A stretch of DNA of 64,000 nucleotides, from NCBI GenBank assembly GCA_009692005.1, contig SHZZ01000003.1, positions 115,143 through 179,142 of the forward strand, read 5' to 3'. The notes under the pieces were generated by a model that was not told the origin of the DNA, ran no database searches, and worked only from the letters and a program-made list of their open reading frames with translations. Within the stretch, counting starts at the first letter, position 1. The number at the start of each line of letters is the position of its first letter. Both the position numbers and the translations under genes were made by a program. Source of the DNA: Gemmataceae bacterium. Lineage in GTDB: Bacteria > Planctomycetota > Planctomycetia > Gemmatales > Gemmataceae. This document shows positions 9,224 through 18,367 of this stretch, piece by piece.

Positions 9224-12202
9224 ATGCGGTCTCTTCATGAAATCCAGGTTCATTTCCCTTCCCACCGTGAAAACGGTTTGGAAGAGGGAGAGGTTTTTCG
9301 TAGTCGGGAAAGGTACGGCCCGAATCAACTCACCCCCCTGCCGACACCATCCCCCTGGACCAGTTTCCTGGAAAAATTCGACGAACCCATAATCAAAATC
9401 CTCCTCTTCGCTGCCGTCCTTTCCTTCTTCATTGAACTCTTTCAAGCGCAATCGAAAAATTACGCCTGGGTTGGCATCGGTTTGTTGGCCGGGATTCTGG
9501 GGCCGAACCTATTAGTTCCCGTTTTCCGCAAGTTGGCTCCCGCCTTTCTGGCATTTTTCGCCCTGCCCCTTTTTTTCCTCGGGCTCGCTTCCGGACATCC
9601 GTCTTTCGAAGGGTTAGCGGTCATGGCAGCGGTAATTCTTGCCACCGGCGTTGCCTTCCTCAGTGAGTGGAAAAGTAGCAGGGAATTCCAGAAACTCAAC
9701 GCCAACAAGGATTCGATCCAGGTCAAAACCATTCGATCGGGAAAATTCCACAAGTTGAAACTGGAAGACCTGGTCGTTGGGGACCTAGTGCTGTTGGAAA
9801 CTGGGGACGAAGTCCCTGCCGATGGAAGGGTCATCCAGGGTCATGAATTATCCATTGACCAATCCCTCCTCACAGGAGAATCGGAGCCTGCTGAAAAAAA
9901 CATTCAAGGCGAGGCTCAGTCCCCAGGGGCTGAAAACCCCTCCTGCTTGTACCGGGGCACGCAGGTGATAAGCGGCATGGGACGGATGACGATTTGCGCC
10001 ACTGGCGATGCCACGGAGATTGGCCAAATCGCGCTGCGCCTGGGCCACCCAGAACTTCAAGGTAACGCGGGAGGAATGGAATCCCGAATTCTCAAAAAAA
10101 TGGCCATGCGCCAAGAAACGACACCTCTGCAAGAAAAACTGGCGGTCCTGGCCGCCTGGATCAGCAAGGTGGGCTATGCCGCTGCAAGCTTGATTCTGCT
10201 TTCCCTTTTTATCCGCGGGGCCTTTTTCACTTCACCAAGGGAAGTCTTCTTCCCCGCCACTCTTGACGAGTTTTTCCTCGTCGCGAGCAATTGCGTTGAC
10301 TACTTCCTTTACATGATCATTATTATCGTCGTTGCCGTGCCCGAGGGGTTGCCCATGAGCGTGACAATTTCCCTGGCCATGGCCATGCGGAAAATGACCC
10401 GGAACAAATCGCTGGTCAGGCAATTGATGGCCTGTGAAACCATCGGGTCGGCCACAGTAATTTGTACCGATAAGACCGGCACCATGACGGAAAACCGCAT
10501 GGCGGTTCAAGGCTGGATTTCGCCCTGTGTTCCGGATATTCAACCCGGGGAAATTCCTCCCGAGGCCGGGTTATGCCAGGGAAAGGTGCCGCAAAATCCC
10601 CTGGCCTGGATTGCCTTTAATTCCGCGGTCAACTCCACAGCCCACCTCGAGGAAAAGGACGGCAAGGTCATCCCGGCGGGGAACAGCACTGAGGCTTCCC
10701 TGCTGCTCTGGTTAAGGAAATCGGGAATTGATTACCGGGTCTTCCGCGCCAGCCATCCCCACACCCGCCTGTCGCAGTTCTCGTCCGAGAAGAAAATCAT
10801 GGACTCCACGGTAAAAGTGGAAGAACACTTTGCGCGCCTGGTCAAGGGCGCACCGGAGCAACTTCTGGCGCTTTGTGCTGGAGTGAACCAGGGCGACAAT
10901 TCCTTCACGCCGTTATCCGGGGAACTTCGCCAGGAGCTGGGAAACCGCATGGCAGTTCAGGCGGGACAAGCCATGCGCATTCTAGGTTTCGCCCATGAAA
11001 CTTTACTTCCTGAAAACTCAGGGGGTGAATCCAATTCCCGGTTGATCCTGGACGGGTTCGTGCTGATACGCGATCCGTTAAGGAAGGAAGTTCCCGCCTC
11101 GATCCAGGAATGCCAAATTGCCGGGATCAAAGTAATCATGATTACGGGCGACAATCTGGTAACCGCGCAGGCAATTGCTCGCGATGCAGGGCTGGCGGTA
11201 CAAGGCGACAAGGGATGTTTACCCGGGGAAGAACTGCGGACATTGACCGACCCGGACCTGCAAGTGCGATTGCAGCAAGTATCGGTCATCGCCCGGGCCA
11301 CGCCCATGGACAAATTCCGCGTGGTGAGATTGCTGCAGGATTCGGGCCATGTGGTGGCCGCCACAGGCGACGGAACCAACGACGCCCCGGCGCTGAAAAA
11401 AGCCGATGTCGGGCTGTCCATGGGAATCGCTGGAACTGAAGTGGCCAAGGAGGCCAGCAAGATAGTCCTGCTGGACGATTCCTTCGCCACCATAGTCCGC
11501 GCGGTACACTGGGGCCGGGCCCTGTACGAGAACATTCAACGATTCCTGGTCTTTCAATTGACCATCAACCTGAGCGCCCTGCTGATCGCTTTTCTGGGGC
11601 CGTTTCTGGGGGTGCGGCCGCCATTCACCATTTTGCAATTGCTGTGGATCAATGTAATCATGGATAGTTTCGCGGCAATCGCGCTTTGTTCGGAACCCCC
11701 GCGCCCTGGGTTAATGAAAGCCGCCCCCAAAAAGCGAAACGAAAATATCATCACCCCGTCGATGAAGGCGGGCATCTTGGCCACTGCCGGTTTTTTCGTC
11801 GCCGTGATGATCCTGCTTCTCCTGGGCATGAAAAACCTTGGGTGGTTCGCCGGGGCTGACCCCGCGCCGCCGGGCTGGGAGTTTTCTCCCCTGACCCCAA
11901 GGCAGGTCTCACTTTTCTTCAGCGTTTATGTTCTTTTCCAGCTTTGGAACTTGATCAACTGCAGATCCATTAGCCCATTACAAAGCGGTCTGCAAGGGAT
12001 TCTGAAAAACCCGCCGTTTATTGCTATCATGCTGGCAATCCTGGCGGGCCAATTGGCAATTGTCCAATGGGGTGGGGCGATTTTCCGCGTGGTGCCATTG
12101 GCTGTGGTCGATTGGCTGGTTATTCTCGCCGCCACCTCGGTGATCCTGGCCTTCAGCGAACTATCGAAGTGGGGGCAAAGGAAGTTCTTCAAGCTTTCCT
12201 GA
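9224..12202 (+). CDS. Calcium-translocating P-type ATPase, PMCA type
   Basis: A 992-residue P2-type ATPase. The phosphorylation motif DKTGTMT has its Asp at about residue 416. Other landmarks are the actuator motif LLTGESEP, the M4 ion-site motif VAVPEGLP, the nucleotide and hinge motifs MITGDN and GDGTNDAPALKKADVG, and an M6 segment LLWINVIMDSFAAIAL followed by SEPP. The Asn and Asp in M6 and the ALxxEPP end match plasma-membrane calcium pumps (type IIB) more than SERCA pumps, suggesting one calcium exported per cycle. The C-terminus has four further membrane helices. No good ribosome binding site precedes the ATG at 9224, so the exact start is less sure than the family. A ferredoxin-like gene follows after 9 bases. 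Confidence 0.92.
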   Translation: MRSLHEIQVHFPSHRENGLEEGEVFRSRERYGPNQLTPLPTPSPWTSFLEKFDEPIIKILLFAAVLSFFIELFQAQSKNYAWVGIGLLAGILGPNLLVPVFRKLAPAFLAFFALPLFFLGLASGHPSFEGLAVMAAVILATGVAFLSEWKSSREFQKLNANKDSIQVKTIRSGKFHKLKLEDLVVGDLVLLETGDEVPADGRVIQGHELSIDQSLLTGESEPAEKNIQGEAQSPGAENPSCLYRGTQVISGMGRMTICATGDATEIGQIALRLGHPELQGNAGGMESRILKKMAMRQETTPLQEKLAVLAAWISKVGYAAASLILLSLFIRGAFFTSPREVFFPATLDEFFLVASNCVDYFLYMIIIIVVAVPEGLPMSVTISLAMAMRKMTRNKSLVRQLMACETIGSATVICTDKTGTMTENRMAVQGWISPCVPDIQPGEIPPEAGLCQGKVPQNPLAWIAFNSAVNSTAHLEEKDGKVIPAGNSTEASLLLWLRKSGIDYRVFRASHPHTRLSQFSSEKKIMDSTVKVEEHFARLVKGAPEQLLALCAGVNQGDNSFTPLSGELRQELGNRMAVQAGQAMRILGFAHETLLPENSGGESNSRLILDGFVLIRDPLRKEVPASIQECQIAGIKVIMITGDNLVTAQAIARDAGLAVQGDKGCLPGEELRTLTDPDLQVRLQQVSVIARATPMDKFRVVRLLQDSGHVVAATGDGTNDAPALKKADVGLSMGIAGTEVAKEASKIVLLDDSFATIVRAVHWGRALYENIQRFLVFQLTINLSALLIAFLGPFLGVRPPFTILQLLWINVIMDSFAAIALCSEPPRPGLMKAAPKKRNENIITPSMKAGILATAGFFVAVMILLLLGMKNLGWFAGADPAPPGWEFSPLTPRQVSLFFSVYVLFQLWNLINCRSISPLQSGLQGILKNPPFIAIMLAILAGQLAIVQWGGAIFRVVPLAVVDWLVILAATSVILAFSELSKWGQRKFFKLS

Positions 12203-12211
12203 AGGAGCCTC

Positions 12212-12595
12212 ATGGAAAAAGAAAAACTGCAAAACATCGCACGACAACTGGGAGTCGGCGGATTGAAAAGGCATGTATTCCTCTGCCTTGGTCCAACCTG
12301 TTGTTCTGAAGAAACCGGGCAGGCCGCTTGGGAGGAATTAAAAAAACAGATCAGGAATTGCGGGATTTCGGAAGGGCCAAACATTTGTTACCGCACTAAA
12401 GTGGGCTGCTTACGCATATGCACGGGCGGCCCAAACGCGGTGGTTTATCCGGAAGGGACCTGGTACTGCGGTTTGACCCCTGACCGTATTCCCCGCTTTG
12501 TCCAGGATCACCTGGTGGAAAATAAACCGATAGAAGAGTGGATCTTCGCGCGGAATCAACTGCCTGAACCTGATTCGTCCTCACCTGGCATCTGA
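12212..12595 (+). CDS. Thioredoxin-like [2Fe-2S] ferredoxin
   Basis: A 127-residue protein of the thioredoxin-fold [2Fe-2S] ferredoxin family, related to Aquifex Fd and to the NuoE C-terminal domain. The cluster cysteines are visible in HVFLCLGPTCC (about residues 20-30) and GCLRICTGGPNAVVYPEGTWY (about 70-90), the latter being the family hallmark ending in GPxxxVYPExxWY. It likely carries one electron in the cytoplasm; partner unknown. A strong ribosome binding site (GAAGGAG) precedes the ATG at 12212, and it starts 9 bases after the calcium ATPase stop, so the two are probably cotranscribed. Its last 40 bases overlap the 3' end of a convergent small gene. Confidence 0.88.
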   Translation: MEKEKLQNIARQLGVGGLKRHVFLCLGPTCCSEETGQAAWEELKKQIRNCGISEGPNICYRTKVGCLRICTGGPNAVVYPEGTWYCGLTPDRIPRFVQDHLVENKPIEEWIFARNQLPEPDSSSPGI

Positions 12596-12906
12596 AATTC
12601 CCTGATAGCCCGGACACCGCCCGCGGTAATCCGGTACCCGGTTGCCACTTCGGCCAAAGCAGTTGCGCCTTCGCCAAAAAGGTTTTGCTGTTCCACCCAT
12701 CCCTGGGCAATCAGCACGCCGTGCAATTTTGTCAGGTCCTTAAAATCGCAGCCAGGCAATTCCATCACCCGGATTTGCCAGGCCAATCGCTCCTCTGCCA
12801 CAGGTCGGAAATATTTTTCCAACAGTGTTCGCACCTGTTCCCGCCCCACGCATAAACCCAAGTCGGTCATATCTGGCTGCCCCAATTCACGATTTAAGGA
12901 AAACAT
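12556..12906 (-). CDS. Hypothetical protein, 116 residues
   Basis: I do not recognise this family. The protein starts at an ATG at 12906 (an alternative ATG is at 12870, and a TTG at 12945 would extend it). It is soluble, with no signal peptide or membrane segment. The middle reads RTLLEKYFRPVAEERLAWQIRVMELPGCDF, and the C-terminal part has a winged-helix-like rhythm (LHGVLIAQGWVEQ ... GYRITAGGVRAIREF), which suggests but does not prove a DNA-binding or regulatory role. Its 3' end overlaps the convergent ferredoxin gene by 40 bases. The balanced composition supports a real gene; no good ribosome binding site is seen. Confidence 0.55.
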   Translation of the reverse strand: MFSLNRELGQPDMTDLGLCVGREQVRTLLEKYFRPVAEERLAWQIRVMELPGCDFKDLTKLHGVLIAQGWVEQQNLFGEGATALAEVATGYRITAGGVRAIREFQMPGEDESGSGS

Positions 12907-13044
12907 CGGAAAAAAAGGAGCAGAAATTTCTCGGGCGGGCTGCAAAAAAGGGAACTGTTAATCTTCACGGCGGAAGGAGTGTTACATTCGCCAATCCCGG
13001 ATTGGGGTCCTTTCCTTCCTGCATAGAAAAGCCGGTTGTAAGGG

Positions 13045-14355
13045 TTAAACCTGGGCTGCGCGTCCCTTTTTCACACCTTCCATGGTAATGAAATAGCGGG
13101 CCAATTGAACCGGATATTCCCATGAGGGCGCTTTCTCCTCACCGGAAAAATAGCTCAGAAACTGCCTGGTGACCTTGCCAAAATGCGACTCATGGCCGGT
13201 TCGCAATTCCTGGGGAACTTGCAGGTTAAACTTTTCCCCCCGCGCTTCCACACACCCTTGCAACCCCAGAGATCGCAGGATTTCCCCCAGCCTTTGCTCC
13301 GGATTACGCCCCAGTGAACTCTTGGGTTTGAGGAATAATTCCGGCCGGTTCCCCGTGCTGGCATCTTGCAGGATTTCCACATCGCCATTTTCCCCGCGCA
13401 CCAACGAGGAATACGAGTCGGCGCCAAACCCCTGATGAAACTCCCAGGCAGTTTGCAAATGTATGGGAATTCCCCGGACGCGAAAGTCCACCAAGTTGTT
13501 GCCAAGAAATTTCAACCGCCCGCCAGCCACCCATTCCGCCAGGCTATCCGGGAATTCCTTCAAGGAAGTAATGGCGGTGAACTCTTCGAGGGAAAGATCC
13601 ACCTCCCACCGCCTGGCGCGGTCCACTTGCACTTCGGTTTTCCAATCGATGGGCTGGTTGGGAAACAGCACCCACAAGGCCAGGTCTGCCAGGTGAATTC
13701 CGACATCGGCAAGTCCTTCGCCATTGTCGCGGATATTGAAAAAGCTGGCTGGCCGCCGAAGTGGCAAGCCGTTGACCATTTTCAACAGGGCATGGCTGCT
13801 TTTCAAAACCATGGCAGGCTGGCCATCGTTAATTGGCTTGCCACACAATTCCGGGCAGGAAACCAGGGCCCGTTGGTAAAGGGAAACTGCTTCGTGCCTT
13901 TCAGTCATGATGTCCAGAGCAACCAGGTTCTTTTCCTTGGCCAGCGCCAGAGCTTTTTCCAAAAGGAAGAAATCAGCGGGGTCGATCACCCAGGGTTTGT
14001 CAGCAAAAACATGCAACCCTTTTTCCAGGCAGGCCAGGATTTTGTGTATCTTGGAACCGTTGAAGCCGGCGAGAACCACCACATTCCCGGGCAATTCCCG
14101 CAGCATCCGCTCGAGAGACTCCGGACCGGCGTGGATTTCCAATTTCCACTCGGTGGGATTTGCCTTCCTGGAGTTGAATTCCCCAATCAAATTGAGGTGA
14201 GCCGCCAGTAACGAGTTCAATGGGGAATAGACATGAATAACAGGGTCCACCCCGGGCAAAGAATCGCGAAGAACCAAGGCAGAATGAAAATGCCCCGGGT
14301 CAAGTTGCGCGAATCTAGCTTGTGCATTCTTCATGGGAAATGGGTAAAAGGCCAT
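13045..14355 (-). CDS. Gfo/Idh/MocA-like oxidoreductase
   Basis: A 436-residue protein resembling the planctomycete Gfo/Idh/MocA subgroup with a putative-oxidoreductase C-terminal domain. The N-terminal Rossmann part contains VVVLAGFNGSKIHKILACLEKGLHVFADKPWVI; the DKPW motif is the variant of the catalytic-site EKP motif. The central part has GEGLADVGIHLADLALW, equivalent to the usual GxxxDxGxHxxD metal/substrate segment. It probably oxidises or reduces a sugar or polyol with NAD(P). No signal peptide is seen. Its ATG shares a TGATG overlap with the stop of the upstream DUF1501 gene (14357-14353), so the start is well supported and translation is coupled. It is the third gene of a PSD1 / DUF1501 / oxidoreductase unit. 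Confidence 0.78.
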   Translation of the reverse strand: MAFYPFPMKNAQARFAQLDPGHFHSALVLRDSLPGVDPVIHVYSPLNSLLAAHLNLIGEFNSRKANPTEWKLEIHAGPESLERMLRELPGNVVVLAGFNGSKIHKILACLEKGLHVFADKPWVIDPADFFLLEKALALAKEKNLVALDIMTERHEAVSLYQRALVSCPELCGKPINDGQPAMVLKSSHALLKMVNGLPLRRPASFFNIRDNGEGLADVGIHLADLALWVLFPNQPIDWKTEVQVDRARRWEVDLSLEEFTAITSLKEFPDSLAEWVAGGRLKFLGNNLVDFRVRGIPIHLQTAWEFHQGFGADSYSSLVRGENGDVEILQDASTGNRPELFLKPKSSLGRNPEQRLGEILRSLGLQGCVEARGEKFNLQVPQELRTGHESHFGKVTRQFLSYFSGEEKAPSWEYPVQLARYFITMEGVKKGRAAQV

Positions 14356-15773
14356 CAGGCCAGGAGTTTGGAAACCACATTCCCATGAACATCGGTCAGG
14401 CGGAAATTCCTGCCTTGGAATTTAAAAGTCAGTTTCAAATGATCGATTCCCAGCAGGTGCAAAAGTGTGGCATGCAGGTCGTGGACATGGAGGCGGTCCT
14501 CAACTGGGGAGAAGCCGAACTCATCGGTTTTTCCCATATGCCCACCGGCTTTAATCCCCCCACCCGCCATCCACATGGAGAAGGAATCGATGTGGTGATT
14601 ACGCCCGGTAGTTTCCCGCACTTCCGACATGGGAGTCCGGCCGAACTCGCCGCCCCAAATCACCAAAGTCTGGTCAAGGAGTCCGCGGTTTTTCAAGTCG
14701 CGAACCAAAGCCGCCGAGGGCTGATCCACCTCGTGGGCGACTTTTTCAATTCCCTTTTCCAGATTGGCGTCGCCGCCGCCATGGTGGTCCCAATCAGCGT
14801 GATACAACTGGACAAAGCGAACGCCGCGCTCGACCAACCTGCGGGCCAGAAGACAATTCCTGGCAAAGGAAGGTTTGCGAACATCGGCGCCATAAAGATT
14901 CAAGGTGCGCGAGTCCTCGCGTGAAATATCGATGAGTTCTGGGGCGCTGGACTGCATGCGATAAGCCATTTCATAGGAATGGATGCGGGTGGCGATTTCC
15001 GGGTCGCCGGTGTCGGCAAGACGAACCTGGTTGAGTTCCTTGACCGCATTTAACACCTTTTCCTGGCTGAAGGGCTCAATTCCCTTGGGCGTGGACAAAT
15101 TCAAAATGGGCTCTCCCCCGCTGCGGAAAGGCACGCCCTGGAACGCCGAGGGAAGAAACCCCGAGGACCAACAGGCAGCGCCGCCCCTTGGCCCGCGCGG
15201 ACCCGATTGTAAGACCACGAAACCCGGCAGGTTATTGCTTTCGCTGCCAATGCCATAAGTCAGCCACGACCCCATGCTCGGGCGGCCGAACTGCGGCGAC
15301 CCGGTATTCATGAAAACCTTGGCCGGGGCATGGTTGAAAACATTGGTGGCCACGGTTCGGACAATGGAAATATCGTCAGCCACCGTCCCCAGATGGGGCA
15401 ACAGTTCGGAAATGGCAACGCCGCTTTTCCCATACCGCGTAAACTTGCGCCGACTGGCCAGCAGCTTCGGCGTTTCCTTGGCGAATGTGTCCATGAAGGC
15501 AAAGCGTTTTCCCTTGATGAACTCCTGGGGAATCGGTTTGCCATCCCAGCGAACAAGTTCCGGTTTTTCGTCCAGGAGGTCCAACTGGCTGGGACCGCCC
15601 GCCATGAACAGGAAGATGACGCTTTTAGCCTTGGCAATGTGGTGTGCAATGTTGAGTGAATTGGCGCGAGCCTGTTGATTAAAAAGCCCAGCCAAAGCCA
15701 TGGAACCAAGGCCAATCCCGCACTCCTGGAAGAAGTGCCTTCGCGTTTGCCGAAGCAAGGTGGGGTCATTCAT
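14355..15773 (-). CDS. DUF1501 domain protein (secreted, sulfatase-like)
   Basis: A 472-residue DUF1501 protein, a family expanded in planctomycetes and distantly related to alkaline phosphatase/sulfatase folds. The N-terminus has a twin-arginine-like signal (TRRHFFQECGIGLGSMALAGLF). Hallmarks visible include FLFMAGGPSQLDLLDEKP, FVQLYHADWDHHGGGDANLEKG, LVIWGGEFGRTPM and GRNHHIDSFSMWMAGGGIKAG, with many His/Asp residues suited to metal binding. The stop of the PSD1 gene lies 4 bases before its ATG at 15773, so the pair is coupled, as in most planctomycetes. The biochemical role is not established; a part in degradation or sensing of complex polysaccharides outside the cytoplasm is the usual inference. 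Confidence 0.9.
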   Translation of the reverse strand: MNDPTLLRQTRRHFFQECGIGLGSMALAGLFNQQARANSLNIAHHIAKAKSVIFLFMAGGPSQLDLLDEKPELVRWDGKPIPQEFIKGKRFAFMDTFAKETPKLLASRRKFTRYGKSGVAISELLPHLGTVADDISIVRTVATNVFNHAPAKVFMNTGSPQFGRPSMGSWLTYGIGSESNNLPGFVVLQSGPRGPRGGAACWSSGFLPSAFQGVPFRSGGEPILNLSTPKGIEPFSQEKVLNAVKELNQVRLADTGDPEIATRIHSYEMAYRMQSSAPELIDISREDSRTLNLYGADVRKPSFARNCLLARRLVERGVRFVQLYHADWDHHGGGDANLEKGIEKVAHEVDQPSAALVRDLKNRGLLDQTLVIWGGEFGRTPMSEVRETTGRNHHIDSFSMWMAGGGIKAGGHMGKTDEFGFSPVEDRLHVHDLHATLLHLLGIDHLKLTFKFQGRNFRLTDVHGNVVSKLLA

Positions 15774-15777
15774 GCCG

Positions 15778-18225
15778 TCATTCCCTGGTAATGAATTCGT
15801 CCAGGTTCAAAAGAACCCTGGCCAGTTGAAACAGATTCGTGGAATCCTTGGAGCTTGAATCCTGCAGGAGTTTATTCATGATTTCCCATTCTCTGGGATT
15901 GGGCGCCCGGCCCAGGCAAAGATCAAAAGCGAGTTGAATCCGGGCGGAGGGAGAATTGGCTTCCTGTTCCAATCGACTGCCCAGGTACCGGGCAAATTCC
16001 ACATGCGCTTCGTCATTCAATAAGGTCAGAGCTTGCAAAGGAGTGTTGGAACGGTTTCTCCGTGTGCAGGTGGCGACAGCATCGGGAGCATCAAAAACGA
16101 CCAAGCCCGGGTGAGGAAAAGAACGCCAGAAATAAGTGTAGAATCCACGGCGGTAGCGGTTGGCGCCGACGCTGGTTTTCCAATCCTTGGGCACTTGGGT
16201 GAAGGCGTAAACACCCGCGGGTTGGGGGGGGAAAACGCTTGGGCCGCCAAGGGATTGTGTCAACAACCCAGACGCGGCCAACCCGGCATCGCGAATCACT
16301 TCCGCTTCCAGGCGGATGCGGTTTTGCCGGTACAACAGCCGATTCCTTGGGTCTTTCTGAGAATACTCGGGCCGGGCATTGGAACTCTGCCGGTAGGTGG
16401 AAGAATTCATGATCAAACGGATCAGCGCTTTCAAATCCCAATCTTTTTGAAACTCCGCCGCCAGCCAATTCAGCAATTCCGGATGCGTGGGCAGCGCGCC
16501 CTGAGTGCCAAAGTCGTTATCGGTTTCCACCAGTCCGATGCCAAATAGCGACTGCCATACACGATTGACAATCACTCGGGCGGTAAGAGGATTCGAAGGG
16601 TGAAACATCCATTGGCTGAAGAGCAAACGATTGGGTTTTCCCTTGCCCTGCAAGGGGGGAAAGATCTCCGGCACAGCCGGTTCCACAAGGGCGCCTTTGC
16701 GCGTGAATTCCCCGCTCAGGTGGATATGTGTGGCGCGTGGCTTGGCCATTTCCTCCACTACCATGGTTGAAGATATGTCGGGCATTCTGGCCTTGCGGTC
16801 AAAAACAGCAACTTCCAATTCCATTCTTTGGCGCAGGAGCCAAAGGTCGGCCAGGGCGGCCCAGCGGTTTTGCGCCAACCCCGCGGAAACCACATGACGG
16901 CTGAGATCCAGCCCGCGGAAATAATGTTCTATCGCGTGTTCCTGGTCCATGGTGCGGCCGTTCGGGGCAATGCCCACATAGGTTTGCACCGGTTCGGGAA
17001 TCAGCGCTCTTTGGTCGGCTTGCAGTTTTCCTTCCCAGGTAGTGATCCTCGCGGGGATCAGCGGGTCGATATTTTTCTGCTTGGTTTCCAGCCCTTTCAG
17101 CTCCTTTTTTAACTGGTCGCGAACCTTGATTTCCGCCGGCGCCCCTATCTCCAAGTTGGGTTCATTGACCGTGTTGAAAAAAGCGAAGAACTGGTAGTAC
17201 TCCCGTTGCGACAAAGGATCAAACTTGTGATCGTGGCACTGGCAGCAACCGATAGTTAAACCGAGCCATACAGAACCGGTGGTATTCACACGGTCGACAA
17301 CCGACTCAACCCGGAATTGCTCCTTGTCGATGCCGCCCTCTTGGTTGATGGAAGTGTTGCGGTGAAAGCCAGTGGCCACGCGGTCGGAAGGCGTGGCGTT
17401 GGCCACCAGATCGCCAGCCAGTTGCAAAGTCGAGAAGCGGTCAAAGGGGATGTTTTCATTCAAGGCGCCAATGACCCAGTCGCGATATTTCCAAATCGAG
17501 CGCGGACCGTCGATGCTGTAGCCATTGGAATCGGCGTAGCGCGCCTGATCCAGCCACCAGCGGCCCCAGCGCTCGCCAAATTGCGGCGCATCCAAAATCC
17601 GGTCGACCATTTTCTCATAGGCCAAAGGGGAGGAATCTTTTTCAAAGGTCAGGCGCTCGTCGGGCATGGGCGGCAAACCCAAAATGTCGAACGACATTCG
17701 GCGCAGCAAAATACTTTTCCCCGCCAACTCGGAGGGAGCCATCTTTTCTTTTTCCAAGGCCGCCAGCACAAACCGGTCGATTGGGTTTTGGCACCAGCCC
17801 GGATTTTTTACCAAAGGAACTATCGGCCTTTGAATGGGTTGAAAGGCCCAGTGTTTCGAAAGGGGTTTTTCTCCCACGGCGATTGTTTCCTTCGGCGGCA
17901 GGTTCGCCCCAGAAGCAATCCACTTCTTGATCAGTTCAATTTCAGCGCTGGTCAGTTTCGTCCCCTTGGGGGGCATGGGCGTTACGCCCTCTTTCCCGGT
18001 AAGGGCCTGGACCAACAAACTTTCCTCCGGCTTATTAGGGACAACCGCCGGCCCGCTGTTACCGCCATTAAGCAACCCGCGAGCTGAATCCAGCCGCAAC
18101 CCAGCTCGCTTGGTTTCGGCGTTATGGCACATGACGCAAGATCGCGCCAGCAACGGCTTGACCTCTTTGTCAAAATCCGGGGCCGCGCCCGCAAGCAAGA
18201 AAACAATCGTGAAGGTGGAATTCAT
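15778..18225 (-). CDS. PSD1-type protein: planctomycete cytochrome c + DUF1549 + DUF1553
   Basis: An 815-residue exported protein. After a short hydrophobic N-terminus (STFTIVFLLAGAAP) comes a planctomycete-type cytochrome c domain with CVMCH (heme motif CxxCH, about residue 35) and the distal PMPPKGTKLT loop, about residues 20-110. DUF1549 follows, containing GERWGRWWLDQARYADSNGY and a second CxxCH in IGCCQCHDHKFDP; then DUF1553, with NPLTARVIVNRVWQSLFGIGLV and RSNTPLQALTLLNDE. The start is placed at ATG 18225; a TTG at 18240 is an alternative. It heads the unit with DUF1501 and the Gfo/Idh/MocA gene. Function unknown; an extracytoplasmic redox role is inferred from the heme motif. Confidence 0.9.
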   Translation of the reverse strand: MNSTFTIVFLLAGAAPDFDKEVKPLLARSCVMCHNAETKRAGLRLDSARGLLNGGNSGPAVVPNKPEESLLVQALTGKEGVTPMPPKGTKLTSAEIELIKKWIASGANLPPKETIAVGEKPLSKHWAFQPIQRPIVPLVKNPGWCQNPIDRFVLAALEKEKMAPSELAGKSILLRRMSFDILGLPPMPDERLTFEKDSSPLAYEKMVDRILDAPQFGERWGRWWLDQARYADSNGYSIDGPRSIWKYRDWVIGALNENIPFDRFSTLQLAGDLVANATPSDRVATGFHRNTSINQEGGIDKEQFRVESVVDRVNTTGSVWLGLTIGCCQCHDHKFDPLSQREYYQFFAFFNTVNEPNLEIGAPAEIKVRDQLKKELKGLETKQKNIDPLIPARITTWEGKLQADQRALIPEPVQTYVGIAPNGRTMDQEHAIEHYFRGLDLSRHVVSAGLAQNRWAALADLWLLRQRMELEVAVFDRKARMPDISSTMVVEEMAKPRATHIHLSGEFTRKGALVEPAVPEIFPPLQGKGKPNRLLFSQWMFHPSNPLTARVIVNRVWQSLFGIGLVETDNDFGTQGALPTHPELLNWLAAEFQKDWDLKALIRLIMNSSTYRQSSNARPEYSQKDPRNRLLYRQNRIRLEAEVIRDAGLAASGLLTQSLGGPSVFPPQPAGVYAFTQVPKDWKTSVGANRYRRGFYTYFWRSFPHPGLVVFDAPDAVATCTRRNRSNTPLQALTLLNDEAHVEFARYLGSRLEQEANSPSARIQLAFDLCLGRAPNPREWEIMNKLLQDSSSKDSTNLFQLARVLLNLDEFITRE

Positions 18226-18367
18226 AACCGGTGGGTCCAATTGCCACTGCTATTTTGGCTTTGTTTACCTCAAAGGGCAAGGACATTTGCAAAGAACCGG
18301 GGTAATGTCCAAGGGAATGCGGTAGCATGGGCTGCCTATTTTGACCACTTTTTCCCGGGAGTTTCCC

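Noticed and set aside
13366..14211. 281-codon plus-strand frame antisense to the Gfo/Idh/MocA gene
   Set aside because: Complement of a well-supported oxidoreductase gene with coupled start; no motifs.
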